A stretch of DNA of 64,000 bases from Ctena decussata (lineage: Eukaryota > Mollusca > Bivalvia > Lucinida > Lucinidae), in assembly GCA_963989385.1 (NCBI GenBank), contig OZ022502.1, positions 51,577,454-51,641,453 on the forward strand, in the 5' to 3' direction. The notes below the pieces were generated by a model. The model ran no database searches. It saw only the letters and a list, made by a program, of their open reading frames with translations, and was not told the DNA's origin. The position numbers were made by a program, and so were the translations under genes. Positions 14,087 through 25,526 of the stretch are shown piece after piece (positions within the stretch are counted from its first letter, which is position 1; each line of letters begins with the position of its first letter).

Positions 14087-14666
14087 ATCTCCACTATAGC
14101 GACGTATAGTCTCTCATAAAGTGGACTTTGGCGAATGCTGTATACCGACAATTATTATTATCACTTTCGACGTACATTTAGGACCACTGGTGAAGCTTTG
14201 CTGGCCAAAACTAGCTAGTAAAGTCAGTTCTCTCATTCTTGCATGTATATTCACAATTCTTGATGTGTATGGGTATTGCTCCATGTTTTCTCACCCTATT
14301 TATAAAGGTGTCAACTTTTATGACTTCCGGTCTGCTTCTCTGGCTAACACAGCCCTTCCAAAACAACAACAACAATACTTTTTTGTCCCTGAATGAGATG
14401 AAAAATACACCTGGAGTGGACGATGAGAAAAATAAAGGTCATCAGAGTGCTTCCCTCGGGGTTTACCCACGCTTTAAGAACAAATCTTTTGGAATCTGCT
14501 CCTACTATCTTGAAGATCCCATCCATTAAACAAACCAGTGCGGTATTGTAATTCATCATGCACATTAATTATTGATAATAGCGTTCGTTTCAGCTTTTCG
14601 AGAGTTTTATATGGATATGTTCTTTTGGAACTATCTTCTTTAAATGGTTATGAGATAACTGTATAC

Positions 14667-14800
14667 TTTCGGTTATAAGACGGGGTTTCCCTTCCACAGC
14701 AACAACACGTATAACCTTTGGTTATAAGACGGATCTAGATTTTTTGGATTATTTAGAAAGTAAAAATCCATTTCATTGCAGAATTTCATAAGACTGATTG
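14667..14800 (+). repeat. Dispersed repeat with TTCGGTTATAAGACGG motif
   Basis: Two GGTTATAAGACGG copies about 55 bases apart, followed by GGATCTAGATTTTTTGGATT. Matches the MITE at 20018-20195 in sequence but is incomplete. Confidence 0.5.
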
Positions 14801-15033
14801 AGATAATTGGGGTTATTCTAGATAATAAACCACATCATGTGATTTCCAACAATGTGGCATTGGTGACAAGCAAAGACTCTGATCAGACTGAATTGGCAAA
14901 TTAAAGTCTTAGTCCCTTGATAATAATAACAAAAAATGATTTGATGAAATAGTTTATGCAATACCTCCGACATGGTCTAACTATACATTTGAAATCGAGT
15001 TTAGATAATAATATTTGATAAAAAGTGACTTTT

Positions 15034-15373
15034 AACAAAAAATAAGATAAATTTTAAACGATCGCGGACCGCGCTCGAAATCGCATTATTGGACAGTAAT
15101 CATTTATTCAGACGTCACAATCACGTGCACGAATAAGAAAAATGTCTGTACATGATCACACGACACACGTGGCAAAAATCAATATTCTTACAGGCCGTGA
15201 GGATAAAGGTAAATTGCATTTTAATTTGAAGATTATTTTTCATTCCACAACATGCATTTACTCAAAACTTAAACGGTTATTTATGAGACTGTTACATAAT
15301 GTCTAACGAAATTTTGTTAGAATATTTGTTTCTGGAAACATGAAATAAACGAGGGAGACAATCTTTAAAGGTG
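15034..15373 (+). repeat. Dispersed repeat, about 340 bp (partner inverted at 26438-26779)
   Basis: Contains CGATCGCGGACCGCG, CGTGCACGAATAAGAAAAAT, ACAGGCCGTGAGGA, AACGAAATTTTGTTAGAATA and GAGGGAGACAATCTTTAAA. Every block reappears reverse-complemented and in reverse order at 26438-26779. No coding potential seen. Confidence 0.75.
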
Positions 15374-15812
15374 ACTACATGACTGCCTAAGGGCAAACTG
15401 AGATTGCCTATAGACTAAAAGCGCGATCGTAAAGCTCTTAGATTTAAGGGAAAATAAGGCAAAAAAAAAAATGATTTGACTGTTTTGTCCTTTTTCCTTA
15501 TTTTCAGTTTCACTTTTTCAAATTGTTTGCTTAAATTCTTCTACTAACTGTCATAAATCTTCAAAAGTATGCTACATCGACACTATAGTGTTGTTCACCA
15601 TTAGCTATAATGAAGGAGTTATCATAAATTCAAGTGGCTGTGCATTGATCGAAGATAGCGAAAGTTATATCTTCTCAAGCTAGTGAGAGCCTCGTTCTGA
15701 ATTATTGCACGTTTTGGTTAGAAAAAAAAGTATGAGTTACTATGACTTTTTATATCTTCCCACTTCTATTTTCCATCTGCTAGGAAGGTGCCTAAACCAT
15801 CTGCTTTCATTA

Positions 15813-15935
15813 ATTAAAATCTTAAAAAGTTCCTTCAAGAGCAGAGAATACATACAGAAGTAGGAACATGGGCCAGACTACGTAGTTTCGGCTAATAAAG
15901 CCTTGTCAGTGACCCTGACAATATCTGGTGACGAA
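15813..15935 (+). repeat. 123-bp direct repeat, copy 1
   Basis: From ATTAAAATCTTAAAAAGTTC to ATATCTGGTGACGAA. Repeated at 16191-16313, 378 bp downstream, with one difference seen (TTGTC versus TCGTC). Confidence 0.85.
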
Positions 15936-16190
15936 ACCAGAAAAATACTGTAGTTTCTTAATTTTAATTGGACAGTCGATTCAAAGATTGATTAGTTTCA
16001 AAAGGATCCAAATAATATAAAAGACGATGATCTAGAATAATAGTCTAAATCGATCTCAAATTTTAGATTTCTAAGAATCTATCCTCTGATCTCAAAGGAT
16101 GTAAATGAAATATAATCTGCACTATGGATGATGTACGGGGAGACGTTTTACGGCCGCCACACGGCACAACACCAGCTGCAGTGAGGTAAA

Positions 16191-16313
16191 ATTAAAATCT
16201 TAAAAAGTTCCTTCAAGAGCAGAGAATACATACAGAAGTAGGAACATGGGCCAGACTACGTAGTTTCGGCTAATAAAGCCTCGTCAGTGACCCTGACAAT
16301 ATCTGGTGACGAA
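16191..16313 (+). repeat. 123-bp direct repeat, copy 2
   Basis: Nearly identical to 15813-15935. The 255 bp between the two copies include AT-rich DNA and a short GC-rich patch with CGGCCGCC. No reading frame in the unit. Confidence 0.85.
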
Positions 16314-16454
16314 CTGTTTTCTTCAATTAGCGATAGAAACGCCGAAAAATCCATGGTAATATATATTGAGCTTATCATTTTGTAATGCCTAAAAGGGATA
16401 TGTAAGGGTGGTAGAAGACGATGCCTTGCGTGCAATCAAAAATGTTGCTTGCTT

Positions 16455-16880
16455 GAAGGTCAAGGTCACACTGCACACATAAACTTTGTCTATAGGATAT
16501 GGTGAAATTATTTTCGTGTCCCGGCTCAAAACTTTGTCCTGCATGGTGGGATTTCCAAATTATTTAGCAAAAAAAAATATTATGAATGACAATATGTCAT
16601 GTGCAAGGACCATGTCCCTGGCTCAAAGGTCAAGGTCACAGTTTGCTCTTATCTGTTTGGCTAGGCAAAAGCGAAACAAGTTCGTATTCAGTCCATAACT
16701 TTGTCCTGTATGGTGGCAGTTCAAAGTTATTTGGCAAGTCGATTTGTTACACACAAAGATGGAACATGCTAATAGCTGAAAAGTCAAGGTCACAGTGCGC
16801 ACTTAAGTTTTGTGACAAGGCTATAATGAAAACATGTTCGTGTCATATTACTGTCTTAGGTTGGACTGCAAAATATATGT
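16455..16880 (+). repeat. Degenerate tandem array, unit about 155-170 bp, with AAGGTCAAGGTCACA motif
   Basis: The motif recurs at about 16455, 16625 and 16780. It is followed each time by CTTTGTC-type and ATGGTGG(G/C)A segments. The two overlapping + frames of 70 and 98 aa arise from the array and are not regarded as genes. Confidence 0.65.
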
Positions 16881-16999
16881 AAGTCATTTTGACCTATTGT
16901 TCTTAGTCCATGACTTCCCTTTTCATATCGTTCAAATCTGCCTCTATGAAGCTAGTTATCCTACAAGTGCCAATACCTCAATCAAGGCGCCATCTTTCA

Positions 17000-18690
17000 C
17001 AAGGCACTAGGTGGGGTCATCCGTATCCTATGGACACATTTCTAGTTTTATGTATCATATAGCTTCTGTCTTTCCTAACCCAAGTTTTGTTACCGAAAAC
17101 TACAAAGTGCTAAACTTCCGGACCAGCCAAGTTCCGTTTCAAAGGAGGTGTTTAAGAAATTGTATTTAAATGTTGACAGCCTTTCAGCGGCCGGTGCTTG
17201 TATGCAAATACGTCTAGGTGACCTTGAAGCTTCCATGGTTTAAGAACAATCAAATCAGTCTTCTGAATTAGCTCTTTTGCATGACGTTCATAAATTATTC
17301 AAGAACACTGCCGTATGATTTAGTCTAAGTATGCATATTTTCTGTTGATGGAAAACTATTTCTGGCTTTATGGAAAGTATTTATAGGTTTATTCTGTAGG
17401 AATCATTGCTTTATTGCTTGTGTCTTAGTTTCAGTATGTCTGCATAATGGGTAACAATAGTTCCCCGCAATGTTATTTTATGTAATACAATAAATGAGCT
17501 CAGAGCGTCAAACAAAATACAGGCGAACAAAATAACGGAAAGAAAGAGAAGAGAACATGGAATTAAGTTGCTTATTTGGCTTAAATGCGAGAACAAAATG
17601 TGGATAATAAGACTAAATTCTCACGCTAAGATATTGGAAAACATTCGGTAAAGAATTCACAATGTGTATTGACTATTTGAATTAAATAAATATACCTCTA
17701 GCTTTATTGAAAGGAAAGTTAAAGGGCAGACTGAGTGATCATTAGTGATAGAATCGAATTCAACATCCCACCCAAGAGACCAGATTTACACTGTTAGCAG
17801 GGTTCCTAACACACACCCATTAATTATCATACTCCTATTGTCTTTATATTACTGGAATACTGTTGAAATAGACGTAAAGCTCAGATAATCCATCTGTGTG
17901 TCCATCTTCTACAAATATGATCTTACTGGTATTGGAGATCGACTAATCCATTAGTTATCATATAGGGTACAGTCTACCAAATATTCATGAGGACTGGCCC
18001 CGCCTTTTTGCGCCTTTTTTCGGGGATAGCATTAGGTTTACATTGTAAGAGAGATGCTGTCACCTGCCAATCATGCTTGTTGGATTTCTTGCAGTATAAA
18101 ACGACCAACAAATGATAGTTACAAACAGGCATATTCTATTCAGAAAGGTTCTAACAAAAGGAGATGGGGTTGATTTTGTACCATCTACATGTAGTGGCAA
18201 AATATGTTATTTTTAGGGAACAAATTGGTGATTGCCATACACCATCCAGCCTAGCAACTTATTGAGTTGGGAAGCCAGTGCATGTTTTCGTCTCAAATTG
18301 ATGGGCTGGGATGACACTTTTAAGCAAGCAAGACAGGTTTTGAAAACTTTGTATTTACAGTTTTATAGTAGAATGGCCAGATGTTGACATTATGGTCTAC
18401 GGAAAATTAATAGTGCACTGCAACCATATACAACAGATAGCCAGCCGGTCTTCGGTCAGAACAAAAATTGAATCATTTTGACCTTAGCTACAATCTTTAT
18501 ACCTTGATTACATATATACCATATGCTTTACCCTTACAAAATAGCAATATGTTTGACTTGCATTTGTTGGTGTTATTAGATTCTACTTGTAACTTGTCAA
18601 CTTTTCAAAACCAACCCTCACATTTCATTTCCCTACTGTGCGCACAGTCGAGTCTCTTTATCTCAAATACTTATATCTAAAAGCATCCTG
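17000..18690. other. No gene or named element recognised
   Basis: AT-rich sequence without clear repeats, strong frames or RNA motifs. Confidence 0.4.
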
Positions 18691-18699
18691 TTGTATCGA

Positions 18700-18990
18700 A
18701 GAATATAGTTTGGACACATTTGCTATTTTGTACATTCCAACTGCTTTTTAGGGGTGATCGGATGGTGCGATGGTGCTGTGTATGACTTCCAGTGCCGGGG
18801 CGTCCGATTGATTGGAATATTGTAGGGCAAGGGCCTACTGTGCTTGCAGTAGGTGCGGGTGGGGTTGTTTGGACATTTTTTCTCGCGTCTATCATTTCTC
18901 TTCTTTCTCTCTCTCTTTGGGAGACGCCCGATATAGACTGAAATACTGTCTCAAAAGGCCGTTAAACCCAAAACAACAACAACAACAACA
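18700..18990 (+). mobile_element. SINE-like repeat with ACTGAAATACTGTCTC tail module
   Basis: The segment at about 18715-18880 (GTGCCGGGGCG, GGGCAAGGGCCTACTGTG, GCAGTAGGTGCGGGTGGGG) is repeated inverted at 55527-55650. It continues to GAGACGCCCGATATAGACTG, CTGTCTCAAAAGGCCGTTAA and (CAA)n. The tail module also occurs inverted at 41345-41412. A 3' module plus simple repeat is typical of invertebrate SINEs. No tRNA head was found. Confidence 0.6.
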
Positions 18991-18993
18991 AAA

Positions 18994-19025
<32 letters not shown>

Positions 19026-19030
19026 AAAAT
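18971..19030 (+). repeat. (CAA)n then poly-A tract
   Basis: Short CAA run followed by an almost pure A tract, interrupted by single G's. Probably the SINE-like element's 3' tail. Confidence 0.75.
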
Positions 19031-19059
19031 TCAACCAACTGCTTTTTTTCTCAAACAAC

Positions 19060-19151
19060 TGGTGTTTCAAAGTATATCTGGGAACAGAATTTACTTCGAC
19101 GTGTCAGTAGTTTGAGACTAACTTCGACTTTGAGATATCGAGAGTCGACTG
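19060..19151 (+). mobile_element. Pogo-like MITE, right end
   Basis: Ends CTTTGAGATATCGAGAGTCG then ACTG followed by TA, the right terminal repeat of the family at 44050-44253. Left end missing. Confidence 0.55.
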
Positions 19152-19189
19152 TATTTGCTATTTCTCAGACTAATGATTACCCTTGTCTA

Positions 19190-19305
19190 ACCACAGATGA
19201 TAGAGATATTAGCTGTATGTTTATCTTCTGTTAAAGCAATCCTTCATTTAGACGTTTGAGTAATAACAGCTTTCGATGTAATAGTATAATTTGCCATCAA
19301 GAAAT
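19190..19305 (+). repeat. Partial copy of the 11.0/12.5-kb inverted-repeat arm
   Basis: Carries CTAACCACAGATGATAGAG, GACGTTTGAGTAATAACAGC and a diverged GGTCGAAAG region, ending near GCCATCAAG. Confidence 0.55.
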
Positions 19306-20017
19306 AGAATAATTCTCTCCTTCTGTTCCAGAAGAAATTGCACAGCCATATTTCGTCTCAGTGATATACGATAAGTGCGCTTATGCTGGCATTATTCGAC
19401 TGAGAGGTTGCATTCTGACTTTGTTTTCCAGCAGATCACTTCCAGCTATGTACATGTAAGAAATATAGTAGGAAACAATAATGGTTGCAGTCACCAGCCC
19501 TGTACAGTTGACTTTCGTCTCAGTGGTCACATGACGTCAAAAGTTTCTTATATGTCTTTATTTCCTTGGTACTCCTTCTTATTTTGTGCGCTGGGTCAGT
19601 GATTTGATATCAGTGAATGAAGTCTGTGTGTATACACGTACATATACATGTATGTATTGCCTTATAGTGCAGGATAATTTATATGTATCGAAGGTTACTG
19701 AAGTCCTCGTTTATAGCTCGATTTTCATAGATAGAAAGAGACCATTCTTCTATAATTCAATATTTATGCGCACATTATCTATTTGTGTTAAGGCTATTTC
19801 TAGTAGTTCATGGAGGTGGTTTTTTGTGTCAATGATCTGCTGCTAATTTTGGAGGTTCAATAGACAGCAATACTCCCCCGCCTTGTGTTGGCAGTTACTG
19901 AACCTTCAGACACAACAAGTACTAATGCTTCAAGCTTCGATAAGGAAAGATCTCTAGATCATGCCGCAATTAAAGACTGTAATCCTTTACCAATACCAAG
20001 AAGAAGAATACAATATT

Positions 20018-20195
20018 AATTCGGTTATAAGACAGAAAAAATTTCCCTTCCTACTAAAAAATCTAGATCCGTCTTAAAAGACGGATTTAGATTTGTTGAG
20101 ACTGTTTTGAAAGAGAAAAGCCTATCTAATAGCCATATTACCCAAAAGATTTTCGAGATTTTGGAGAGAGAAAGCCCCGTCTTATAGCCGAATAA
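20018..20195. mobile_element. MITE with AATTCGGTTATAAGAC terminal repeats
   Basis: Left AATTCGGTTATAAGAC and right GTCTTATAGCCGAATA are inverted copies about 178 bp apart. An internal palindrome AATCTAGATCCGTCTTAAAA / GACGGATTTAGATT adds a second hairpin. No frame of interest. Confidence 0.65.
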
Positions 20196-20666
20196 ATACT
20201 GTGTTGGACCAAGAAACCTCAAAAGATTAAGAAACAAAAAGATTGCCTGACAGCACAAATCAAGCATGGAAGCTGTTTACCGTGGACGTAAAACAACAAA
20301 TCAATCAATCAATCAATTCTAGAACAATCTATAAAATCTTGGCCGTCTTGTAAGATGGATCTAGAACTTTTGAATTGTTTTAGAGCAGATTTGTTGCTGG
20401 ATTAACCTTGGCTAAGTTTTATATTTATGGTAAGTTTGAAGGATAAAATTGAACGACATCAGAACAGATACCTTACAATGTCCAGTAGAAAGATCCAACG
20501 GATGAGTATGGTTTGTGTGTGTTGGTAAGAGAGCTGGACGGGAGGGGTGTTTGTTTCACTATGCACACACTTTTAGCTTGGTTCCGCACAATCATACAAT
20601 CCAAACATAAACACATGCAACAAAATCTATATGTACATTAAAAATACATACACGAGAATGGTTAGG

Positions 20667-20820
20667 AGCGGCTGTAGTGTAGTGGATTTCCAATCCAGGG
20701 GTCGCAAGATTGATCCCCCGCTGGTCCGGTCTTTCCGATGAGACTTTAAACCGAGGTCCCGTCTCCATATAACCTCGTTGTTGGTGGGACGTTAAACCCT
20801 AGTTCAATCACTCACTCACT
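20667..20820 (+). mobile_element. tRNA-derived SINE with (CACT)n tail
   Basis: A-box-like TAGTGTAGTGG and B-box-like GCAAGATTGATCCCC are followed by CGATGAGACTTTAAACCGAG and TGGTGGGACGTTAAACCC, then CAATCACTCACTCACT. The GGACGTTAAAC tail module is shared with the SINE at 62624-62890. Confidence 0.75.
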
Positions 20821-22060
20821 AGACTGGTCATGGACACACTGACATACTCGATTTTCCTTAGAGCTACTTGCCCTTGAGTACTGTGAAAGCCTGTAAATGA
20901 CCTTTTCTCAGGCATAGCAATTTACTTTGGATCCGATGATTATAAAACTTGCAGATAAATAGGACAGACGTGGAACATTAAAATTTCAAAATTCAGCATT
21001 ATTTGCCTTACTCACCTCATTTTATACTGGCTCTTGAGTGCTGAAATAGTCTATACTGGCCTTGACATAGACAAAACCTATATATTTTTTGATTGGATCA
21101 TCATAAACCTTGCAGATAACGAGGGGTATACGTTTTAAGTTGGACCAAGTCGGCCAGAGTTAGCGTTACTTGCCTTTGAGTGCCAACCTGAAAGTAGATA
21201 TTTGTCTCTGCCGTGGGCATAGCCTATTTATTTTTGTTTGGATCTTCATGAAACTTGCAGATGAATAGGGGAAACGTAGAACCTGGGACAAGATTGAAAT
21301 CAGGCAATTTTTTTTAAATTTTCACTTCGGATTAATTTTCACCTTGATTGTTAAAAATATTATAGTTTATCTTGTCCCTGCCCTGCTTATTTAGTATTTT
21401 GCCGGTTCTTTGTTAAATTTTACAGAAAATCCAGATAGGCATAAACTCTCATACACGCTCGAGATCCAGACAGATTGGATAGAGGAAACTGGCACTTGTC
21501 GAAAATTCCCATATTTGATATTTCCCAAATAAAAGTCATTTTTATTATTATCAAATTACGAGTATTGTAGAATTTACAGATCTGACTAAAATTTTGGATC
21601 AGATCGGGCAATATAGGACTTTTCAACATATAATTACATTGCGTTTTAATTTGAGTGCCAAAAGAGTCCCTATGTGAACTTGATTCAAGTATAGTATACA
21701 GTCAACGCTCGGTATCTCAATCTTTACTAATAACTCAAAGTAAATTTTCTGGTCCCAGAAAATTTACTTTGGGATACCAGTAGTTTGAGTTAAGGGGAGG
21801 TAAAATGTAAAGGAAAATAGGATTTGTGTCCAAACTGTATTTTTATAATAAAAGTCTGTATAAACGGGACTTTGAGATATCAGTATTTGAGATAACGCAA
21901 GTCAACTATATTTATATTTCTATCGTACTTACACTTAGCCAGATCGGACAGGATCTTTACGACACTTGCGGATAGTCAGACATTCATAAAATCCGGGAAT
22001 AATTCAAAACCTTGTGATATTAATCAGTTTATCTTCCTTGCCTTTCCTAGCAGAAACTTT
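20820..22060 (+). repeat. Degenerate tandem array, unit about 145-160 bp, interrupted by a MITE
   Basis: GATCATCATAAA(A/C)CTTGCAGATA-type blocks recur near 20935, 21096, 21240 and 21945, with TTGCCTTTGAGTG(C)-type segments between them. The pogo-like MITE 21699-21907 lies inside. Resembles the tandem core of the element at 29123-30000, but no end structures were found. Confidence 0.6.
21699..21907 (+). mobile_element. Pogo-like MITE
   Basis: 209 bp, left end CAGTCAACGCTCGGTATCTC after TA, right end a diverged inverse of it. The middle holds the palindrome AAATTTTCTGG/CCAGAAAATTT. Less well preserved than the 44050-44253 copy. Confidence 0.7.
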
Positions 22061-22074
22061 GTTTCGGACAACCG

Positions 22075-22300
22075 CGTTATGAATTAGGGTAAACGATACA
22101 GTTTAAGGGAAAGCCAGTCTGCTGTTTATAATTCCTCCACCCCACCCCACCCCATCCCTCTCAATGGGATCAACTCTTAAAGAAAAAATTATTTGCTGCC
22201 TTCGTCGTCCAGGGATTCCGAAGCAAACAGGAAGTTACAATTGTTGTTTCCCTTTGTAACAATGGCGGGACAACATGGAGGTATACCCTTACAACATAAA
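22075..22300 (-). repeat. Dispersed repeat R, reverse orientation
   Basis: CTCAATGGGATCAACTCTTA, AAAATTATTTGCTGCC, GAAGCAAACAGGAAGTTACA, TTTCCCTTTGTAACAATGGC and AGGTATACCC follow the family order. Confidence 0.55.
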
Positions 22301-22444
22301 CACAAACATTTGTCTTTGAGAGTTAACATATGAAACAATGGATTTAACCGATAATTTATTTTGCATTACATGTAGCGCAAATGGGGAACTAATATAAATT
22401 AAAAATAAAAATACCATTTCTGGTTGTTAAAGCGCTAATTAAGG

Positions 22445-22895
22445 AATGAATTTCATTTATCGAAGTGTAAACTACATTGGGTTTATCGAAGTGTAAACTA
22501 CATTGGGTCACGTGCAAAGTAAATGAACCCCAAAGGGGTTCAGTAAGCTTTGCTAGTGACCCAATGTAGTTTACACTTCGATAAACCTCAGAAAAATTAA
22601 GTTCATTTCTTATATTTACATTCGTTTCAATCAAAACCTTGATGAAAAATCTTATATAAGCGCTAAAATTGAAACAATAAAACATGTACACCCAGTATCT
22701 CTGCTAACAGCGGAACAGCGTGAATGACGTAATGGCGTCGCTGACGTCCAATCAGGGTGTAGAGAGCCAATGTTTATTTTGACGTCATTGACGTCGCGTG
22801 TCTCAATGTAATTATTGGAATGTAAACTACATTACGTTCCACTGGTTTATTATAGAAAATTTCAGTAAATACACCAATAATGTAAATATTAGCTT
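22445..22895 (+). mobile_element. Foldback element FB-D, copy 1
   Basis: A long hairpin (about 22480-22588) pairs TTTATCGAAGTGTAAACTAC with its inverse around a GGGTCACGTGCAAAGTAAAT...GCTAGTGACCC stem. A 230-bp tail follows, with GCGCTAAAATTGAAACA, GCTGACGTCCAATCAGG, TGACGTCATTGACGTCGCG and TAAACTACATTACGTTCCA. The first 26 bases of the left arm are duplicated in tandem (22456 and 22481). Copies at 38690 and 46250. Confidence 0.75.
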
Positions 22896-23454
22896 TTAAA
22901 AGAAAAATTCTTCAGCTTTTTAATTTTTTCAACATTTTCTTTTTCTGTTAAATTGGTCCTTTTGAGACATGAAGAACACTAGCATAGCTCCTATTTGCCA
23001 GTGCTGAAATGATCTCTTCTCTGTTCAAACAATGATTGTATGATTATATGAAAGAATTATTTTAAGGCCCTTATGGGATTATATGCACATTTTAATTCTG
23101 CGTTATTTGGCATAATGTTTTAAGCTGTAAAGTAAAAACATATTGGTCCTTTTCTTTCAATTTTGTGCATCGACTGACATTAATTTCGCCATTATTTTAC
23201 ATCTTCTGACCGTGGAAATTTTTCCAATATCAGCCACCGGAGTCATTGTTGGAGATGACAAGTTTGCAGTGATTGTCAGATTACTAAAACAACATTTTAA
23301 GTCAGTTACATAATAAATACAATATATTTCCTGATAACCCATAATGCAACCGATTTATCATTGTCAAGCAGTTTTTATGATTTGCAATCATTTTTACGTT
23401 TTTGCCTTAGATGTAAAATTGATTGCTTTCGTGTGACATACATCATTAAATTCT

Positions 23455-23602
23455 GGGTTCGAGGTTATAAAACTTAAGAATAATCTCAAACTCAAAATAA
23501 TGCACACCGATTGGCTGCTTCCGAGCATGTGCTCGGAAGCAGCCAATCAGTGCGCTTTATTTTGAGTTTGAGAATGTACTCAAGTTTTATAACCTCTGGG
23601 CC
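23455..23602. mobile_element. Foldback element FB-B, copy 1
   Basis: 148 bp. Ends GGTTCGAGGTTATAAAACTT and AAGTTTTATAACCTCTGGGC. The interior is one long palindrome: CTCAAACTCAAAATAA, GATTGGCTGCTTCCGAGCAT and their inverses. Three copies of 147-149 bp occur. The terminal GAGGTTATAAAACTT is shared with FB-A. Confidence 0.85.
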
Positions 23603-23899
23603 ATGTTAAAAACCAAGAATGAATTAGATTTTATAACCTTCTAATGACAGTTAAGTCTTTTTAACACGAATGTGGTATTGTATGCTCGTTTTAATAACTT
23701 ACAGATGATTTATATGCGCTGAACAAAAAGTCCTGCAAATGCGGTTTTTACATATAGTTTAAAATAAAAACGTCGGAAAATTCTTTCAGTCAAACTTCCG
23801 TCCAGCTGCCAAATACACATAGTTAATTATTTGCCAACATATTATGTTCTTTATCTTGCAATTTTGGCTTTATGTTGTTGAGACTATATATATAAGATA

Positions 23900-23944
23900 C
23901 GGGCCTTAAAATATTTTTCAGCATTTACCGGCAGAGTTGATTTA
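23900..23944 (+). repeat. 45-bp direct repeat, copy 1
   Basis: CGGGCCTTAAAATATTTTTC through GCAGAGTTGATTTA. Repeated at 24266-24310 with about four differences, directly after a SINE head, so it may be the body of a 5'-truncated SINE. Confidence 0.7.
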
Positions 23945-24185
23945 TTATATCTCTCTATATCAATCTCTACATTATAAATCCCTATCAATTTCGATGGTAA
24001 GTAGCTCGAAAAATTATATTTCTCTAACACTTAATATTTATCTAATTTCACTTGTATCCAGTGGATCCGGCAGGCTTTCATTTGCGAACTGAATAGATGC
24101 GACGCGTTGAGAAGAAATCATATACGACGTGTACTGCATTAGCCGCTACCTATATCAGTGCTACTCGAACAATCTTTTTGGGGTT

Positions 24186-24345
24186 GTCTCGGTGGCGCAG
24201 TGGTAGAGTTGACGGATAGTGCAGTGCTAGGCGGAGTTGTCGAGGTCGTGAGTTCGAATCCCGCACGAGCCTTAAAATATGTTTCAGCATTTACCGGCAT
24301 AGTTGATTTATGACTTGCGATTTTACGTACTTTTCATACCATTGT
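24186..24345 (+). mobile_element. tRNA-derived SINE head and body
   Basis: A-box-like TGGCGCAGTGGTAG and B-box-like GAGTTCGAATCCC. The head ends CACGAGCC and runs into the 45-bp repeat copy 2 (24266-24310). It is followed by TGACTTGCGATTTTACGTAC, which is the tail module of the SINEs at 27981 and 47427 in the opposite sense. Likely a composite of two SINE fragments. Confidence 0.65.
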
Positions 24346-24882
24346 ATGTGACTCATCTAGAGCAGTATGTCATTGACCTGGATGGCTTACAACTGATGCC
24401 GGAAAGACGGGTTTTCCATTGCGGTTCCAGTTGAAAAGATAAATGCTTCTGTTCTCCAAAACATGTTGCTCCGTTTTCTTCTTCTCTCGGTGTTTTGAGT
24501 GAGTAATGTTAATGAATTTGACAGTTTCTGTGTATTTTATCAATGTTTATTGTTTTTATTTTATTTTATTTATTTTTTTTTTTTTTGTAATGGGAATACT
24601 GAAAATAAATACGTGTACTCAGTATGAAGGCAAACATAAATGAAATCGCTAGTTCGTATATGCACGATGTAACGAGAAATCATAACACTCAAGTTAATGA
24701 CAGACAGCCTGCATTCTTGACACATTATTTTATTTTATTTTTTTTTATTTAATTGCGCATTTAATTATTCGAACGTCTAAGCAATAACAGCCAGTCTCCT
24801 GCAGTTTAAATTAGTTTACTATTCAAGTGATTTGCAAAGAAAAGGCATGCAGACTTACCCACAGAACATCAGTCTGAAATAA

Positions 24883-25083
24883 TGCAGCCGCTGCACGGTA
24901 AAACCAGCAAAGTGGCATGTGCGCCCAGCAGAGACTAAGATCAGTCTGGACATTCACATGGAGCTAGTTTATCAACCCTTTAAGCGTACGGCGAAGACTG
25001 ATCAGACTGGGTGGATGCCCAGGATTAATAGAGTCTTCGCTGGGCGCACATGCCACTTTGTTGGTTTTGTCGTGTCTAGACTC
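24883..25083. mobile_element. Foldback element FB-C, copy 2 (short form)
   Basis: AAAACCAGCAAAGTGGCATG...GCGCCCAGC pairs with GCTGGGCGCACATGCCACTT...GTTGGTTTTGTCGTG. About 201 bp, with a shorter centre than copies 1, 3 and 4. Ends are eroded. Confidence 0.7.
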
Positions 25084-25526
25084 AAATTTATTATGTTTGT
25101 TGAGGAATGCGTGTGTTTTATGGTACTGACTGTCGCCAAACGAAATGGCAGACTAATGCTTGTAAAATATACTCTCCCCTTAAAAGACCTTGAAATTTGG
25201 TCATGCAATCCAAATATAGGCTTAACAGTGTTTTACATTGTTTACAAGTTGAAGTACTTAATTCTGCTGTTTTCATAGCACAGAGCGACACCACTTGACA
25301 GAAAATTAATGATCTACATGCATTTATGATGTTCATATGACAACTACTTAAACAAATGATGGAAGGCATTTCCGACATTCCAAAGTTTGCCGATTGTTTG
25401 TCACAAAAATAGCCATATTCGTAGCAACTGTAAAATATCTGCATTTTGAAACAATTAACGAGAACCGATTTTTAGTGAGATTCTGAATAGTTGTAGTTAT
25501 GCGACGCAACGATACCTCCCGATAAA

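Noticed and set aside
18812..19234. 140-aa + frame with polyglutamine and polylysine
   Set aside because: The runs are the (CAA)n/poly-A tail of a SINE-like element, and the rest is repeat and MITE sequence.
24190..24272. Functional tRNA gene
   Set aside because: Too long between the boxes and no closing anticodon stem. The sequence continues into a repeated SINE body.
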